From: Pseudomonadota bacterium
GTDB lineage: Bacteria; Pseudomonadota; Alphaproteobacteria; Rhizobiales; Beijerinckiaceae
Length of the DNA: 39,889 bases
Assembly: GCA_023386155.1 (NCBI GenBank)
Contig: JAEWKH010000149.1
Span: forward strand, 1-39,889
Direction: 5' to 3'
The position numbers and the translations under genes were made by a program. The notes beneath the pieces were generated by a model. That model was not told the origin of the DNA. It made no database searches and worked only from the letters and a program-made list of their open reading frames with translations. This document shows, piece after piece, positions 22,797-32,566 of this stretch. How positions within the stretch are numbered: the stretch's first letter is position 1; each line of letters opens with the position of its first letter.

Positions 22797-25490
22797 ATGA
22801 AAGTCCTCGTCGTCGAGTCGCCTGCGAAGGCCAAGACGATCAACAAATATCTCGGCAAGGATTACGAGGTCCTGGCCTCCTTCGGGCATATCCGCGACCT
22901 GCCCGCCAAGGACGGCTCGGTCGACCCGGATGCCGATTTCCGCATGATCTGGACGCTCGAGGACCGGGGCTCGAAGCGGGTTTCCGACATCGCCAGGGCG
23001 GTCAAGGGAGCCGAGAAGCTCATCCTCGCCACCGACCCGGACCGCGAGGGCGAGGCGATCTCCTGGCACGTCCTGGAGGCGCTGCGCGAGAAGCGTGCCC
23101 TGAAGGACCTGCCGGTCGAGCGCGTGACCTTCAACGCCATCACCAAGGACGCGGTGCAGACGGCCCTGCGCAACCCGCGCCAGATCGACCAGGCGCTGGT
23201 CGATGCCTATCTCGCCCGCCGCGCCCTCGACTATCTCGTAGGCTTCACCCTTTCTCCCGTCCTCTGGCGCAAGCTGCCGGGCGCCCGCTCGGCCGGCCGC
23301 GTGCAGTCCGTGGCGCTCCGCCTCGTCTGCGACCGCGAGCTCGAGATCGAGACCTTCAAGCCCCGCGAATACTGGTCCCTGATTGCCACCCTCGCCACCA
23401 AGGACGGCGGCGTGTTCGATGCGCGCCTCGTCGGCGCCGACGGCAAGAAGATCCAGCGCCTCGACATCGGCAACGGCAAGGACGCCGAGGCCTTCAAGAA
23501 GGACCTGGAGCTCGCGACCTTCTCGGTGGCGAACATCGAGGCCAAGCCCGCCAAGCGCCACCCCTACCCGCCCTTCACCACCTCGACCCTGCAGCAGGAG
23601 GCTTCGCGCAAGCTGGGCCTGGCGCCGGCCCAGACCATGCGCATCGCGCAGCGCCTCTACGAGGGCGTCGATATCGGCGGCGAGACGGTCGGCCTCATCA
23701 CCTATATGCGAACCGACGGCGTCGACATGGCCCCGGAGGCCGTGCAGGCCGCCCGCCGCGTCATCGGCAAGGAATACGGCGACCGCTACGTGCCAGGCGC
23801 GCCGCGCAAGTACACCACCAAGGCCAAGAACGCCCAGGAGGCCCACGAGGCCGTCCGCCCGACGGATATGGGCCGCCTGCCGAAGCAGGTGGCGAAGTAC
23901 CTGGAGCCCGAGCAGGCCCGCCTCTATGACCTGATCTGGACCCGCACCATCGCGAGCCAGATGGAATCGGCGGAGCTGGAACGCACGACGGCCGACATCC
24001 TGGCCCAGGTCGGCCCGCGCAAGCTCGAACTTCGCGCCACCGGCCAGGTGATCAAGTTCGACGGCTTCCTCACGCTCTACAACGAGAGCAAGGACGACGA
24101 AGGCGACGAGGACGAGGGCCGCCTGCCGCCCATGAAGGCGGGCGATCCCCTGGAGCGCCGCCGTATCAACGCGAGCCAGCACTTCACCGAGCCGCCGCCG
24201 CGCTATTCGGAAGCCTCCCTCGTGAAGCGCATGGAGGAGCTCGGCATCGGCCGGCCCTCGACCTATGCCGCCGTGCTTCAGACCCTGCGCGACCGCGAGT
24301 ATGTCCGCATCGAGAAGAAGCGCCTCGTTCCCGAGGACAAGGGCCGCATCGTCACGGCCTTCCTGGAGAGCTTCTTCCGCCGCTACGTGGAATACGACTT
24401 CACGGCCGACCTGGAGGAACAGCTCGACCGGATCTCCAATTCGGAGATCGACTGGAAGCAGGTGCTGCGCGACTTCTGGCGCGACTTCTCCGCCGCCATC
24501 GGCGAGACGAAGGAGCTGCGCATGACCGAGGTGCTCGACGCCCTCAACGATCTGCTCGGCCCCCACATCTTCCCGGACAAGGGCGACGGCTCCAACCCGC
24601 GCACCTGCCCGAGTTGCGGCTCGGGCCAGCTCTCCCTGAAGCTCGGCAAGTTCGGGTCCTTCATCGGCTGCTCGAACTATCCCGAGTGCAAGTACACCCG
24701 CCAGCTCGCCGCAAGCGGCGTCGAGGGCGAAGGGGACGGCTCGTCGGAGAACGGCGGCCAGCCCGGCGTCAAGGTGCTCGGCACGGATCCCGAGACCGGG
24801 CTCGAGGTCACCCTGCGCGACGGCCGCTTCGGCCCCTTCGTCCAGCTCGGCGAAGGCGAGAAGCCCAAGCGCTCGTCCCTGCCCAAGGGCCTGTCGCCCG
24901 CTCTGGTCGATCTCGAGAAGGCCCTGAAGCTCCTGGCCCTGCCGCGTCAGGTGGCGACCCATCCGGAATCGGGCGAACCGATCCTGGTGAGCATCGGCCG
25001 CTACGGACCCTACGTCCAGCACGGCAAGACCTATGCCAATCTCGGCCCCGGGGACGACGTGCTGGAGATCGGCGCCAACCGCGCCATCGACCTGATCGTC
25101 ACCAAGGAGAGCGGCGGAGGCGGCGCCCGGCGCGGCGCGGCCGATCCGGGCCGCCCCCTGGGCGAGGATCCGGAATCGGGCAAGCCCATCGTGGTGAAGG
25201 CGGGGCGCTTCGGCCCCTACGTGACCGACGGCGAGACCAACGCCACCCTGCCGCGGACCATCGCGGCTGAGGCGGTGACCCTGGATGAGGCCGTCGAGCT
25301 CCTGAAGGTACGCCGGGCAGCCGGTCCGTCGAAGAAGTCGGCCCGCGGGCGCAAGGCTCCTGCCAAGAAGGCGGCGGCGAAGGCGCCCGCCGCGAAGAAG
25401 ACGGCAACGAAGACCGCTGCCAAGAAGTCCGCTGCGAAGAAACCGACGGCCAAGAAGGCGGCCGCCAAGAAGACGGCCAAGGCAGGCTGA
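22797..25490 (+). CDS. topA: DNA topoisomerase I
   Basis: TopA relaxes negative supercoils. The start at 22797 (AGGAAG upstream, MKVLVVESPAKAKT) gives 897 residues. A Toprim domain comes first (ESPAKAKTI ... ATDPDREGEAISWH), then the gate domains with the active-site tyrosine in GLITYMRTDG and the RIGRPSTYA-like segment IGRPSTYA. One zinc-ribbon is visible (CPSCG...CSNYPECKY), followed by repeated GRFGPFVQLGE / GRYGPYVQHGK / GRFGPYVTDGE modules and a Lys/Ala-rich tail (about residues 840-897), as in other alphaproteobacteria. Confidence 0.96.
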   Translation: MKVLVVESPAKAKTINKYLGKDYEVLASFGHIRDLPAKDGSVDPDADFRMIWTLEDRGSKRVSDIARAVKGAEKLILATDPDREGEAISWHVLEALREKRALKDLPVERVTFNAITKDAVQTALRNPRQIDQALVDAYLARRALDYLVGFTLSPVLWRKLPGARSAGRVQSVALRLVCDRELEIETFKPREYWSLIATLATKDGGVFDARLVGADGKKIQRLDIGNGKDAEAFKKDLELATFSVANIEAKPAKRHPYPPFTTSTLQQEASRKLGLAPAQTMRIAQRLYEGVDIGGETVGLITYMRTDGVDMAPEAVQAARRVIGKEYGDRYVPGAPRKYTTKAKNAQEAHEAVRPTDMGRLPKQVAKYLEPEQARLYDLIWTRTIASQMESAELERTTADILAQVGPRKLELRATGQVIKFDGFLTLYNESKDDEGDEDEGRLPPMKAGDPLERRRINASQHFTEPPPRYSEASLVKRMEELGIGRPSTYAAVLQTLRDREYVRIEKKRLVPEDKGRIVTAFLESFFRRYVEYDFTADLEEQLDRISNSEIDWKQVLRDFWRDFSAAIGETKELRMTEVLDALNDLLGPHIFPDKGDGSNPRTCPSCGSGQLSLKLGKFGSFIGCSNYPECKYTRQLAASGVEGEGDGSSENGGQPGVKVLGTDPETGLEVTLRDGRFGPFVQLGEGEKPKRSSLPKGLSPALVDLEKALKLLALPRQVATHPESGEPILVSIGRYGPYVQHGKTYANLGPGDDVLEIGANRAIDLIVTKESGGGGARRGAADPGRPLGEDPESGKPIVVKAGRFGPYVTDGETNATLPRTIAAEAVTLDEAVELLKVRRAAGPSKKSARGRKAPAKKAAAKAPAAKKTATKTAAKKSAAKKPTAKKAAAKKTAKAG

Positions 25491-25495
25491 TCCCC

Positions 25496-25993
25496 ATGCG
25501 GGAATGGCTGTCCTGGCTGTCGATCGAGCACGCCGACCAGATCGAGATGATGCTGCGGCTCGTCGCGGCGACCCTCGCCGGGATGGCTGTCGGCATCAAC
25601 AGGGACATCCACAACAAGCCGATCGGGATGCGGACGCTGGGCCTCGTGGCGCTCGGCTCCGCCATCGTGATTCTCTCGGGCTCGGTCTATGAGGGCTTGC
25701 ATTTCGGGCAGGACGCCGTCAGCCGCGTCGTCCAGGGCATTCTGACGGGACTGGGCTTTCTCGGCGCGGGAACCATCCTGCGCGCTAAGGATGGAACGGA
25801 GGTTCATGGGCTGACGACGGCGTCCACCGTCTGGATCGCGGCCGCCCTCGGGGTGACGGCGGGACTGGGGGCGTGGTTCATCACCATTGCCGGAACGGTG
25901 GTGACCCTGTTCGTCCTGACCTTCGGCAAGCGTCTCGAGGACTGGCTCATCCGGGCCTTCGGCGGAAACCAGCGCTCCGAGGCTGACGATTAA
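25496..25993 (+). CDS. MgtC/SapB family membrane protein
   Basis: The 165-residue protein has four to five membrane helices and the MgtC/SapB N-terminal pattern: LRLVAATLAGMAVGINRDIHNKPIGMRTLGLVALGSA, then GILTGLGFLGAGTILR and GLTTASTVWIAAALGV. Family members are linked to magnesium homeostasis and acid or intracellular survival; short forms like this lack the C-terminal ACT-like domain. It begins 5 nt after topA and may be co-transcribed. Confidence 0.9.
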   Translation: MREWLSWLSIEHADQIEMMLRLVAATLAGMAVGINRDIHNKPIGMRTLGLVALGSAIVILSGSVYEGLHFGQDAVSRVVQGILTGLGFLGAGTILRAKDGTEVHGLTTASTVWIAAALGVTAGLGAWFITIAGTVVTLFVLTFGKRLEDWLIRAFGGNQRSEADD

Positions 25994-26202
25994 AGAAGGA
26001 GCCCCAGGCCGAGCACGGCGACGGCGGCCATCGTGAGCCAGATCAGGCTCGACCCATAGGAACGCGGTGCGACAGGCGCCGCATCCGGCTCGTCGAAGGC
26101 GAAGGCCTCGCCGGCGTTGCGCGCGGCGCGGTCCAGATGAAGCTTCCGTGCCGGTCCCATGGTCGTCCGCGTCGTCACGCCCGAATCTCCTGTTAAGCTC
26201 AT
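25990..26202 (-). CDS. Small C-terminally anchored membrane protein
   Basis: The ATG at 26202 (GAAGGG upstream) gives a 70-residue protein: a polar, Arg-rich N-terminus and one C-terminal membrane helix (LIWLTMAAVAVLGLGLLL). It ends tail-to-tail with the mgtC-like gene, sharing 4 nt. Function unknown. Confidence 0.6.
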   Translation of the reverse strand: MSLTGDSGVTTRTTMGPARKLHLDRAARNAGEAFAFDEPDAAPVAPRSYGSSLIWLTMAAVAVLGLGLLL

Positions 26203-26344
26203 GCTTAACCCTTCAACGTGAATGGAATTTAAACAGTTCCTTGTGACAGCCGAAAGACATCCTTTAGAGGGAAACCCTTGGTAACCTTTACGTTCTAGAT
26301 TCAGCTCGATTTTGTCGCCTTCGACGGCGAACAGCCCTTTTAGT

Positions 26345-26373
26345 TTCCGTTTTGTTCTCGTATAAAAACGGAA
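26345..26373 (+). promoter_or_regulatory. Hairpin in the parE upstream region
   Basis: TTCCGTTTT (26345-26353) and AAAACGGAA (26365-26373) form a perfect 9-bp stem 50 nt before the parE start. It may be part of the leader or an operator. The region 26203-26423 is AT-rich and otherwise empty. Confidence 0.3.
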
Positions 26374-26423
26374 TGAGAAATAGTGTAAAGAAACGCGAAT
26401 CATCATCCCGGACCAAGGTCCCA

Positions 26424-28484
26424 ATGACAGACAATGACGATCTCTTCGGGGGCGCAGCCGCCAAACGCGCCGCGCCTGCCTCGGCCCGCAGCGCCGCGGT
26501 CAAGGTGTCGCGCCCGGCCCCTCAGCAGGGCACGCCGGGCGAAGCCGGCTATGACGCTTCGGCCATCGAGGTGCTGGAGGGGCTCGAGCCCGTCCGCCGC
26601 CGCCCCGGCATGTATATCGGCGGCACGGACGAGAAGGCCCTGCACCACCTCTTCGCCGAGGTGATCGACAATTCCATGGACGAGGCGGTCGCCGGGCACG
26701 CGACCTTCATCGAGGTGGAGCTGGAGGAAGGCGGCTGGCTGTCCGTGACCGACAACGGGCGCGGTATCCCGGTCGATCCGCACCCGAAATTCCCGAAGAA
26801 GTCGGCCCTCGAAGTCATCATGACGACGCTCCATGCGGGCGGCAAGTTCGATTCGAAGGTCTACGAGACGTCGGGCGGCCTGCACGGCGTCGGCGTCTCG
26901 GTTGTGAACGCCCTGTCCGAGATCCTCGAGGTCGAGGTGGCCCGGGGCCAGACGCTCTACCGGCAGGTCTTCTCCCGCGGCCTCCCCCAGGGCAGGCTGG
27001 AGACCGTGGGGCGCGTGCTCAACCGGCGCGGCACCAAGGTGCGCTTCAAGCCCGACTGGCAGATCTTCGGCAAGGACGCCCATTTCCAGCCCCGCCGCCT
27101 GTTCAAGATGGCCCGCTCCAAGGCCTATCTCTTCGGCGGCGTCGAGATCCGCTGGAAATGCGCTCCGGCCCTGATCGACGGCGTCGAGAACGTTCCCGCG
27201 GAGGCGACCTTCAAGTTCCCGAACGGCCTGAAGGATTACCTGCTCCATGACATCGAGGGGAAGGAACTGGTCACTGACCAGATCTTCTCCGGCAAGATCA
27301 CCAAGCCCGGCAGCCACGGCTCCCTGGAATGGGCGGTCGCCTGGATGACGAACGAGGATGGGTTCTCCACCTCGTACTGCAACACCGTGCCCACCCCTGA
27401 GGGCGGCACCCACGAGAACGGCCTGCGCATCGCCCTCCTGCGTGCCTTGCGCGAGCATGCCGATCGCGTGGGCCAGTCGAAGCGCATGGCGGCCGTGACC
27501 ACCGACGACGTGATGGCGACCTGCGCGTCCATGCTCTCGGTCTTCATCCGCGAGCCCGAGTTCCAGGGCCAGACGAAGGACAAGCTGGCGACCGTTGAAG
27601 CCGGACGCATCGTCGAGAACGCGATCCGCGACACCTTCGACCACTGGCTCGCGGCGGCTCCCCAGCAGGCCAACAAGCTCCTGGACTGGGTGATCGACCG
27701 GGCCGAGGAGCGCCTGCGGCGCCGCCAGGAGAAGGAGGTCGCCCGCAAGACCGCGACCCGCAAGCTGCGCCTCCCCGGCAAGCTGGCGGATTGCTCCAAT
27801 GCCGGCGCCAAGGGCTCCGAACTCTTCATCGTCGAGGGCGACTCGGCCGGCGGTTCCGCCAAGCAGGCCCGCGACCGCGCCACCCAGGCGGTGCTGCCCT
27901 TGCGCGGCAAGATCCTGAACGTGGCCTCGGCCGGCCGGGAGAAGCTGCACCAGAACCAGCAGCTCGCCGATCTCGTTCTCGCCCTGGGTTGCGGCACGGG
28001 CTCCCACTACAAGGCGGCGGACCTGCGCTACGAGAAGGTCATCATCATGACCGACGCGGACGTGGACGGCGCCCACATCGCCTCGCTGCTGATCACCTTC
28101 TTCTACCGGCAGATGCCCAGGCTCATCGATGACGGGCACCTGTATCTCGCGGTTCCACCCCTCTACCGGCTGACGCAGGGCTCGAAATCCGCCTATGCCC
28201 GCGACGATGCGGACCGTGAGAAGCTGATGAAGACGGTCTTCAAGGGCAACGGCAAGGTCGAGATCGGCCGCTTCAAGGGCCTCGGCGAGATGCTTCCGGC
28301 CCAGTTGAAGGAAACCACCATGGACCCGAAGAAGCGCCTGCTTCTGAAGGTGGTCGTGGAGGCCGAGGACAAGCCGGAGGCCAGCGACACGGTCGAGCGC
28401 CTGATGGGCAACAAGCCCGAAGCCCGCTTCGCCTTCATCCAGGAACGCGCCGCCTTCGCCGACGAGGCGGACCTGGACATCTGA
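26424..28484 (+). CDS. parE: DNA topoisomerase IV subunit B
   Basis: ParE is the ATPase subunit of topoisomerase IV, which decatenates daughter chromosomes with ParC. The 686-residue protein starts at MTDNDDLFGG; an extension to 26352 has no ribosome-binding site. Motifs are VLEGLEPVRRRPGMYIGG, VIDNSMDEAVAG, VTDNGRGIPVDPHP, GGLHGVGVSVVNALS, EGDSAGGSAKQARDR, ITMTDADVDGAHI-type Toprim acid cluster (MTDADVDGAH), and RFKGLGEMLPAQLKETTMDP. It ends at a good terminator. Confidence 0.95.
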   Translation: MTDNDDLFGGAAAKRAAPASARSAAVKVSRPAPQQGTPGEAGYDASAIEVLEGLEPVRRRPGMYIGGTDEKALHHLFAEVIDNSMDEAVAGHATFIEVELEEGGWLSVTDNGRGIPVDPHPKFPKKSALEVIMTTLHAGGKFDSKVYETSGGLHGVGVSVVNALSEILEVEVARGQTLYRQVFSRGLPQGRLETVGRVLNRRGTKVRFKPDWQIFGKDAHFQPRRLFKMARSKAYLFGGVEIRWKCAPALIDGVENVPAEATFKFPNGLKDYLLHDIEGKELVTDQIFSGKITKPGSHGSLEWAVAWMTNEDGFSTSYCNTVPTPEGGTHENGLRIALLRALREHADRVGQSKRMAAVTTDDVMATCASMLSVFIREPEFQGQTKDKLATVEAGRIVENAIRDTFDHWLAAAPQQANKLLDWVIDRAEERLRRRQEKEVARKTATRKLRLPGKLADCSNAGAKGSELFIVEGDSAGGSAKQARDRATQAVLPLRGKILNVASAGREKLHQNQQLADLVLALGCGTGSHYKAADLRYEKVIIMTDADVDGAHIASLLITFFYRQMPRLIDDGHLYLAVPPLYRLTQGSKSAYARDDADREKLMKTVFKGNGKVEIGRFKGLGEMLPAQLKETTMDPKKRLLLKVVVEAEDKPEASDTVERLMGNKPEARFAFIQERAAFADEADLDI

Positions 28485-28682
28485 ACAGATTGGCGTGGAC
28501 CATGCGTCCACGCCCGCCCCTGCGGGCGGCTCGCCGGACTTGGTCCGAGGCTGACGGCCGATACCGGGAAGCGAGCGCCTCAAAAAAAATTCTCAAAAAT
28601 TTTCCGGAAGCTGGAACCATCCCTGATCCGGGGCGTTTTATGAGCTCACCGGCTCATTCTGCCCCCACGAGCCGGTCCCTCA

Positions 28683-28712
28683 AAGGCTCCGTCACCGGGG
28701 CCTTATTTTTTT
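28683..28712 (+). terminator. Rho-independent terminator after parE
   Basis: AAGGCTCC (28683-28690), a 6-nt loop and GGGGCCTT (28697-28704) form an 8-bp stem followed by ATTTTTTT. A second hairpin, ACCGGCTC / GAGCCGGT (28648-28655, 28669-28676), lies just before. The rest of 28485-28843 shows no gene. Confidence 0.85.
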
Positions 28713-28843
28713 GGCAGAATCCTCTCCCTCCCCCGTGGATCTCTTGCCATGCTTGGGAGTCTTTCCCATTGACGGGCCGACCGGACTAGCCGCGGCCAAG
28801 CTTGCATGCGACAAGACCCCGTAAACCTGACGAGCTTTTTCTC

Positions 28844-31171
28844 TTGGCCAAACGTTCGAAAGCCGACCCAACCGCCGCCCTGCCCTCCCGCGAGGACATC
28901 GTCTCCTTCATCACCCATGCCCAGGGCAAGGTGGGCAAGCGGGAGGTCGCGCAGCGCTTCGGCATCAAGGGCAGCGACCGGATCTGGCTCAAGCAGATTC
29001 TCAAGGGCCTGGAGGACGAAGGCGTCCTCGACCGCAGGGGCAAGACCGTTCACAAGGCGGGCCAGCTCCCGCCCGTCGTCCTGGCTGACGTCGCCAGGCG
29101 GGACCAGGACGGGGAGCTGATCGCCGTCCCGACCGAGTGGGACGAGGAGGAGCACGGCCCCCTCCCGACCATCGTCATCGTATCGCCTCGCAAGCCGCGC
29201 CCCGGCGGCATGCCGGTGGCGGGCGTCGGCGACCGGGCGCTGCTGCGGGTCGATCCGCTCAGGCCCGGCGACATCCACCGCTATTCCGGCCGCGTGATCA
29301 AGATCATCGCCAAGAAACAGGCGCAGGTGCTCGGCATCTTCCGGGCCATGCCCGAAGGGGGCGGAAGGCTCGTGCCCGTGGACAAGAAGGCCCGCGAGCA
29401 GGAGTTGCAGATCAGGCCCGGCGACGAGGGCGAGGCCCAGGACGGCGACCTGATCTCCGTGTCGGTCGTGAAGCATGGCCGCTTCGGCCTGCCCACCGCC
29501 AAGGTGAAGGAGCGACTGGGGTCGATCAAATCCGAGAAGGCCGTGAGCCTCATCGCGATCTACGCCCACAACATCCCCAACGAGTTCCCGAAGCCCGTCC
29601 TGGAGGAAGCCGAGAGGGCGAGGCCCGTCACCCTCGACGGACGCGAGGACTGGCGCGACCTGCCCCTCGTGACCATCGACCCGCCGGACGCCAAGGACCA
29701 TGACGATGCGGTCCATGCCGCTCCGGACGAGGATCCGAACAATGCAGGCGGCTATGTCCTCACCGTGGCGATTGCCGATGTGGCCGCCTATGTGCGCCCC
29801 GGCTCGGCCATGGACCGGGAGGCGCAGGAGCGCGGCAACTCGGTCTATTTCCCGGACCGGGTCGTCCCGATGCTGCCGGAGCGGATCTCCAACGACCTGT
29901 GCTCCTTGAGGCCGCGTGAGGACCGCCCGGCTCTCGCCGTGCGCATGGTCGTCGGCCCCGACGGGCGGAAGATCCGCCACAGCTTCCACCGGATCATGAT
30001 GCGCTCGGCGGAGAAGCTCTCGTACAGCCAGGCGCAGGCCGCCATCGACGGCTGGCCGGACGCCGCGACGAGGCCGCTCCTCGATCCGATCCTGAAGCCC
30101 CTCTGGGCGGGCTACGAACTCGTCAGAAAGGCCCGCGACATCCGCGAGCCGCTCTTCCTCGACCTGCCCGAGCGCAAGATCGTGCTCAATCCCGACGGGA
30201 CCGTGGACCGGATTTTCGTCCCCGAACGGCTCGAAGCGCACAGGCTCATCGAGGAATTCATGATCCTCGCCAACGTGGCCGCGGCGGAGAGCCTGGAGAA
30301 GGCCGAATCCGACCTGATCTACCGGGTCCATGACGAACCATCCCTCGAGAAGATGCGGGCGCTGAGCGAGGTGCTGGCTTCCATCGGCCTGAAACTTCCG
30401 AGCCAGGGGGCTCTCAAGCCGGAGCTGTTCAACCGCATCCTGCGCAGCGTCGAGGACACGGAGCATCAGCTCTTCATCAACGAGGTGGTGCTGCGCTCGC
30501 AGTCCCAGGCCGAATACTCGGCGGAGAATTACGGCCATTTCGGCCTGAACCTCCGGCGCTATGCCCATTTCACCTCCCCCATCCGCCGCTATGCCGACCT
30601 CATCGTCCACCGCGCGCTGATCACGGCCTTCAAGCTCGGCAAGGACGGCCTGTCGCCGGACACCACCCGGGCCGAGCTGATCGAGATCAGCGCCAAGATC
30701 TCGGCCGCGGAACGCCGGGCCATGGCGGCCGAGCGTGAGACAATCGACCGCCTGATCGCGCACTTCCTTAGCGATCGGATCGGGGCCACATTCGACGGGC
30801 AGATCTCGGGTGTGTCGAAGGCGGGGCTCTTCATCAAGCTGAGCGAGACCGGCGCCGACGGCTTCGTGCCGGCGGCCACCATCGGCGACGACTACTACCG
30901 CTACGACGAGAAGACCCACTCCATGCGCGGCGACGATACGGGGGAAACCTATCGTCTCGGCGACAAGGTGGAGGTGAAGCTGGTCGAGGCGGCGCCCGTC
31001 GCCGGTGCGCTGCGCTTCGAGATTCTCACCAAGGGACGCGTCACAGGCAGGAGCGGCCCGTCCAGGAAGGGCGCGAAGCGTCCGCCGCGTGGCTCCAGGG
31101 CCGGCAAGGCGGCCCCGCCGAGCGGCCGCGCCCCGACCCGCGTGAAGGTCAAGCGGCGCGGGCGTGTCTAA
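28844..31171 (+). CDS. rnr: Ribonuclease R
   Basis: RNase R is a processive 3'-5' exoribonuclease that degrades structured RNA. The 775-residue protein has a helix-turn-helix N-terminus (LPSREDIVSFITHAQGKVGKREVAQRFGIKG), two cold-shock domains, the RNB domain with ITIDPPDAKDHDDAVHA-type acidic site (TIDPPDAKDHDDAV), and FTSPIRRYADLIVHR, an S1 domain (TFDGQISGVSKAGLFIKL) and a basic tail. The start is uncertain. TTG at 28844 is preferred because the extra 14 codons from TTG 28802 have low GC at third positions, unlike the gene body; neither has a strong ribosome-binding site. Confidence 0.93.
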   Translation: MAKRSKADPTAALPSREDIVSFITHAQGKVGKREVAQRFGIKGSDRIWLKQILKGLEDEGVLDRRGKTVHKAGQLPPVVLADVARRDQDGELIAVPTEWDEEEHGPLPTIVIVSPRKPRPGGMPVAGVGDRALLRVDPLRPGDIHRYSGRVIKIIAKKQAQVLGIFRAMPEGGGRLVPVDKKAREQELQIRPGDEGEAQDGDLISVSVVKHGRFGLPTAKVKERLGSIKSEKAVSLIAIYAHNIPNEFPKPVLEEAERARPVTLDGREDWRDLPLVTIDPPDAKDHDDAVHAAPDEDPNNAGGYVLTVAIADVAAYVRPGSAMDREAQERGNSVYFPDRVVPMLPERISNDLCSLRPREDRPALAVRMVVGPDGRKIRHSFHRIMMRSAEKLSYSQAQAAIDGWPDAATRPLLDPILKPLWAGYELVRKARDIREPLFLDLPERKIVLNPDGTVDRIFVPERLEAHRLIEEFMILANVAAAESLEKAESDLIYRVHDEPSLEKMRALSEVLASIGLKLPSQGALKPELFNRILRSVEDTEHQLFINEVVLRSQSQAEYSAENYGHFGLNLRRYAHFTSPIRRYADLIVHRALITAFKLGKDGLSPDTTRAELIEISAKISAAERRAMAAERETIDRLIAHFLSDRIGATFDGQISGVSKAGLFIKLSETGADGFVPAATIGDDYYRYDEKTHSMRGDDTGETYRLGDKVEVKLVEAAPVAGALRFEILTKGRVTGRSGPSRKGAKRPPRGSRAGKAAPPSGRAPTRVKVKRRGRV

Positions 31172-31187
31172 CGTGTAGGGATTTGGG

Positions 31188-31622
31188 ATGTCGTTGACGA
31201 TCGAGACCGCTTCTCCGGCCGTGCCGGAAGAGGTGCAGGCGTTTCCGGCCATGAGGCGCGGCTTCCTGTGCCGCTGCCCGGCCTGCGGCGAGGGGCGGCT
31301 CTTCGACCGCTTCCTGAAGGTCGCGAGCCATTGCGAGGCCTGCGGGACCGAGTTCCACCACCACCGGGCCGACGATCTTCCGCCCTATATCGTGATCACC
31401 ATCGTGGGCCATCTGATCGGCTACGGCATCCTCATGACCGAGACCAAGCTCGAGCTGCCCATGTGGGTGCATCTGGCGACATGGCCGGCCCTGACGCTGA
31501 TCCTATGCCTTGCCCTGCTCCAGCCGGTCAAAGGCGCCGTCGTGGGGTTGCAATACGCGCTGGGGATGCATGGCTTCGCCGCCCGTCGAACCAGCAAGAA
31601 CGCCAAAGAGGACAACGCGTGA
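31188..31622 (+). CDS. DUF983 family membrane protein
   Basis: This 144-residue protein has two CxxC pairs at the start (RCPACGEGRLF ... HCEACG), probably a zinc ribbon, then two or three membrane helices (YIVITIVGHLIGYGILM, MWVHLATWPALTLILCLALL). DUF983 proteins lie near rnr in many alphaproteobacteria, but their role is unknown. The last codons overlap the GTG of the NUDIX gene. Confidence 0.88.
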   Translation: MSLTIETASPAVPEEVQAFPAMRRGFLCRCPACGEGRLFDRFLKVASHCEACGTEFHHHRADDLPPYIVITIVGHLIGYGILMTETKLELPMWVHLATWPALTLILCLALLQPVKGAVVGLQYALGMHGFAARRTSKNAKEDNA

Positions 31623-32371
31623 CGGATACCGAGACCTTGGCGAGAATGGATCGCCTCGTTTCCGCTGAGACCAACCCCAAGGCACCCACCCTCCGCCCCG
31701 TCGACGCCGCGACCCTCATTATCATCGACCGCAAGGGCAGGAGCCCGAAGGTCCTCATGGGAAGGCGCCACGAGGGGCTGAAATTCATGCCGGGCAAATT
31801 CGTCTTCCCCGGCGGGAGGATCGAGGCCGGCGACCGGTCCATGACGGTGACGGGCGCGCTTCATCCCCGTGCCGAACAGGCGCTGATGGCCCGGGTCACC
31901 CGCCCCTCCGTCCAGCGCAGCCGGGCGCTGGCCCTCGCGGCGATCCGCGAGACCTTCGAGGAAACCGGCCTGCTGCTGGGGACCAAGGACTACGGCGGCC
32001 CGGAGAGCGCACCCGCGGGAACCCCATGGTCCGCCTTCCAGGATCGGGGCGTCCTTCCCGACCTGGAGGCCCTGCATTTCATCGGCCGGGCCGTGACGCC
32101 GCCCAAGCGCGTGAGGCGCTTCGACACCCGATTCTTTGCCGTGGACCGCACCGCCATCGCCGAGGAGGTCGAGGGCATGGTCGGGCCGGAGGCCGAGCTC
32201 GTGGAACTGGCCTGGGTCACCGTCGCCCAGGCCAAGGCCCTGGACCTGCCCCCGATCACCACCGTGATTCTGGGCGAGCTGGAGGCCCGGATCGCGGCCG
32301 GATTCGGCCACATGCTTCCGGTTCCCTTCTTCCACCAGCAGCGTGGCCGTTTCGTGCGGGAGTTGCTGTAG
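31619..32371 (+). CDS. NUDIX hydrolase
   Basis: This 250-residue enzyme hydrolyses a nucleoside diphosphate linked to another moiety. The Nudix box is split: GGRIEAGD is followed by about 30 extra residues before LAAIRETFEETGLLLG, which supplies the metal-binding glutamates. This spacing fits the longer CoA/diadenosine-type members of the family. The GTG start overlaps the DUF983 stop by 4 nt (GTGA) with AGAGGA upstream. Confidence 0.85.
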   Translation: MTDTETLARMDRLVSAETNPKAPTLRPVDAATLIIIDRKGRSPKVLMGRRHEGLKFMPGKFVFPGGRIEAGDRSMTVTGALHPRAEQALMARVTRPSVQRSRALALAAIRETFEETGLLLGTKDYGGPESAPAGTPWSAFQDRGVLPDLEALHFIGRAVTPPKRVRRFDTRFFAVDRTAIAEEVEGMVGPEAELVELAWVTVAQAKALDLPPITTVILGELEARIAAGFGHMLPVPFFHQQRGRFVRELL

Positions 32372-32486
32372 CGCCCCCCGCGGACCCGGCGCTCCGCGTG
32401 TCGATCGGGGCAGGATTTCAGCCTCTTCCTGCCCTTCGCCCTTGACTGCCCGGCGATAATCGGGCATGGGAACCGCACGATTTTCC

Positions 32487-32512
32487 GGCCGGGTTCGCCC
32501 GGCCTTTGCGTT
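32487..32512 (+). terminator. Hairpin after the NUDIX gene
   Basis: GGCCGGG-TTCG-CCCGGCC (32487-32504) is a perfect 7-bp stem with a UUCG tetraloop, followed by TTTGCGTTT. It is a plausible terminator for the rnr-NUDIX unit, or an attenuator before rpmG. Confidence 0.6.
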
Positions 32513-32566
32513 TCGGCCATGCCGTGGGGCCAACCGAGCGCCCGAACCGAACAAGAGGTCCCGATC

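Noticed and set aside
25327..25490. Lys/Ala repeat tail of topA as an inserted repeat
   Set aside because: Basic K/A-rich tails are normal for alphaproteobacterial topoisomerase I.
28795..28809. A 15-nt match to a cloning-vector polylinker (HindIII-SphI region) just before rnr
   Set aside because: The flanking bases do not continue as vector on either side and the surrounding synteny is natural, so coincidence is likely; it would only matter if read data showed a join there.
22557..31252. Very long minus-strand open frames opposite topA, parE and rnr
   Set aside because: They mirror the GC-biased third positions of the plus-strand genes, have Arg/His/Gly-rich low-complexity products, and the plus-strand genes are certain.
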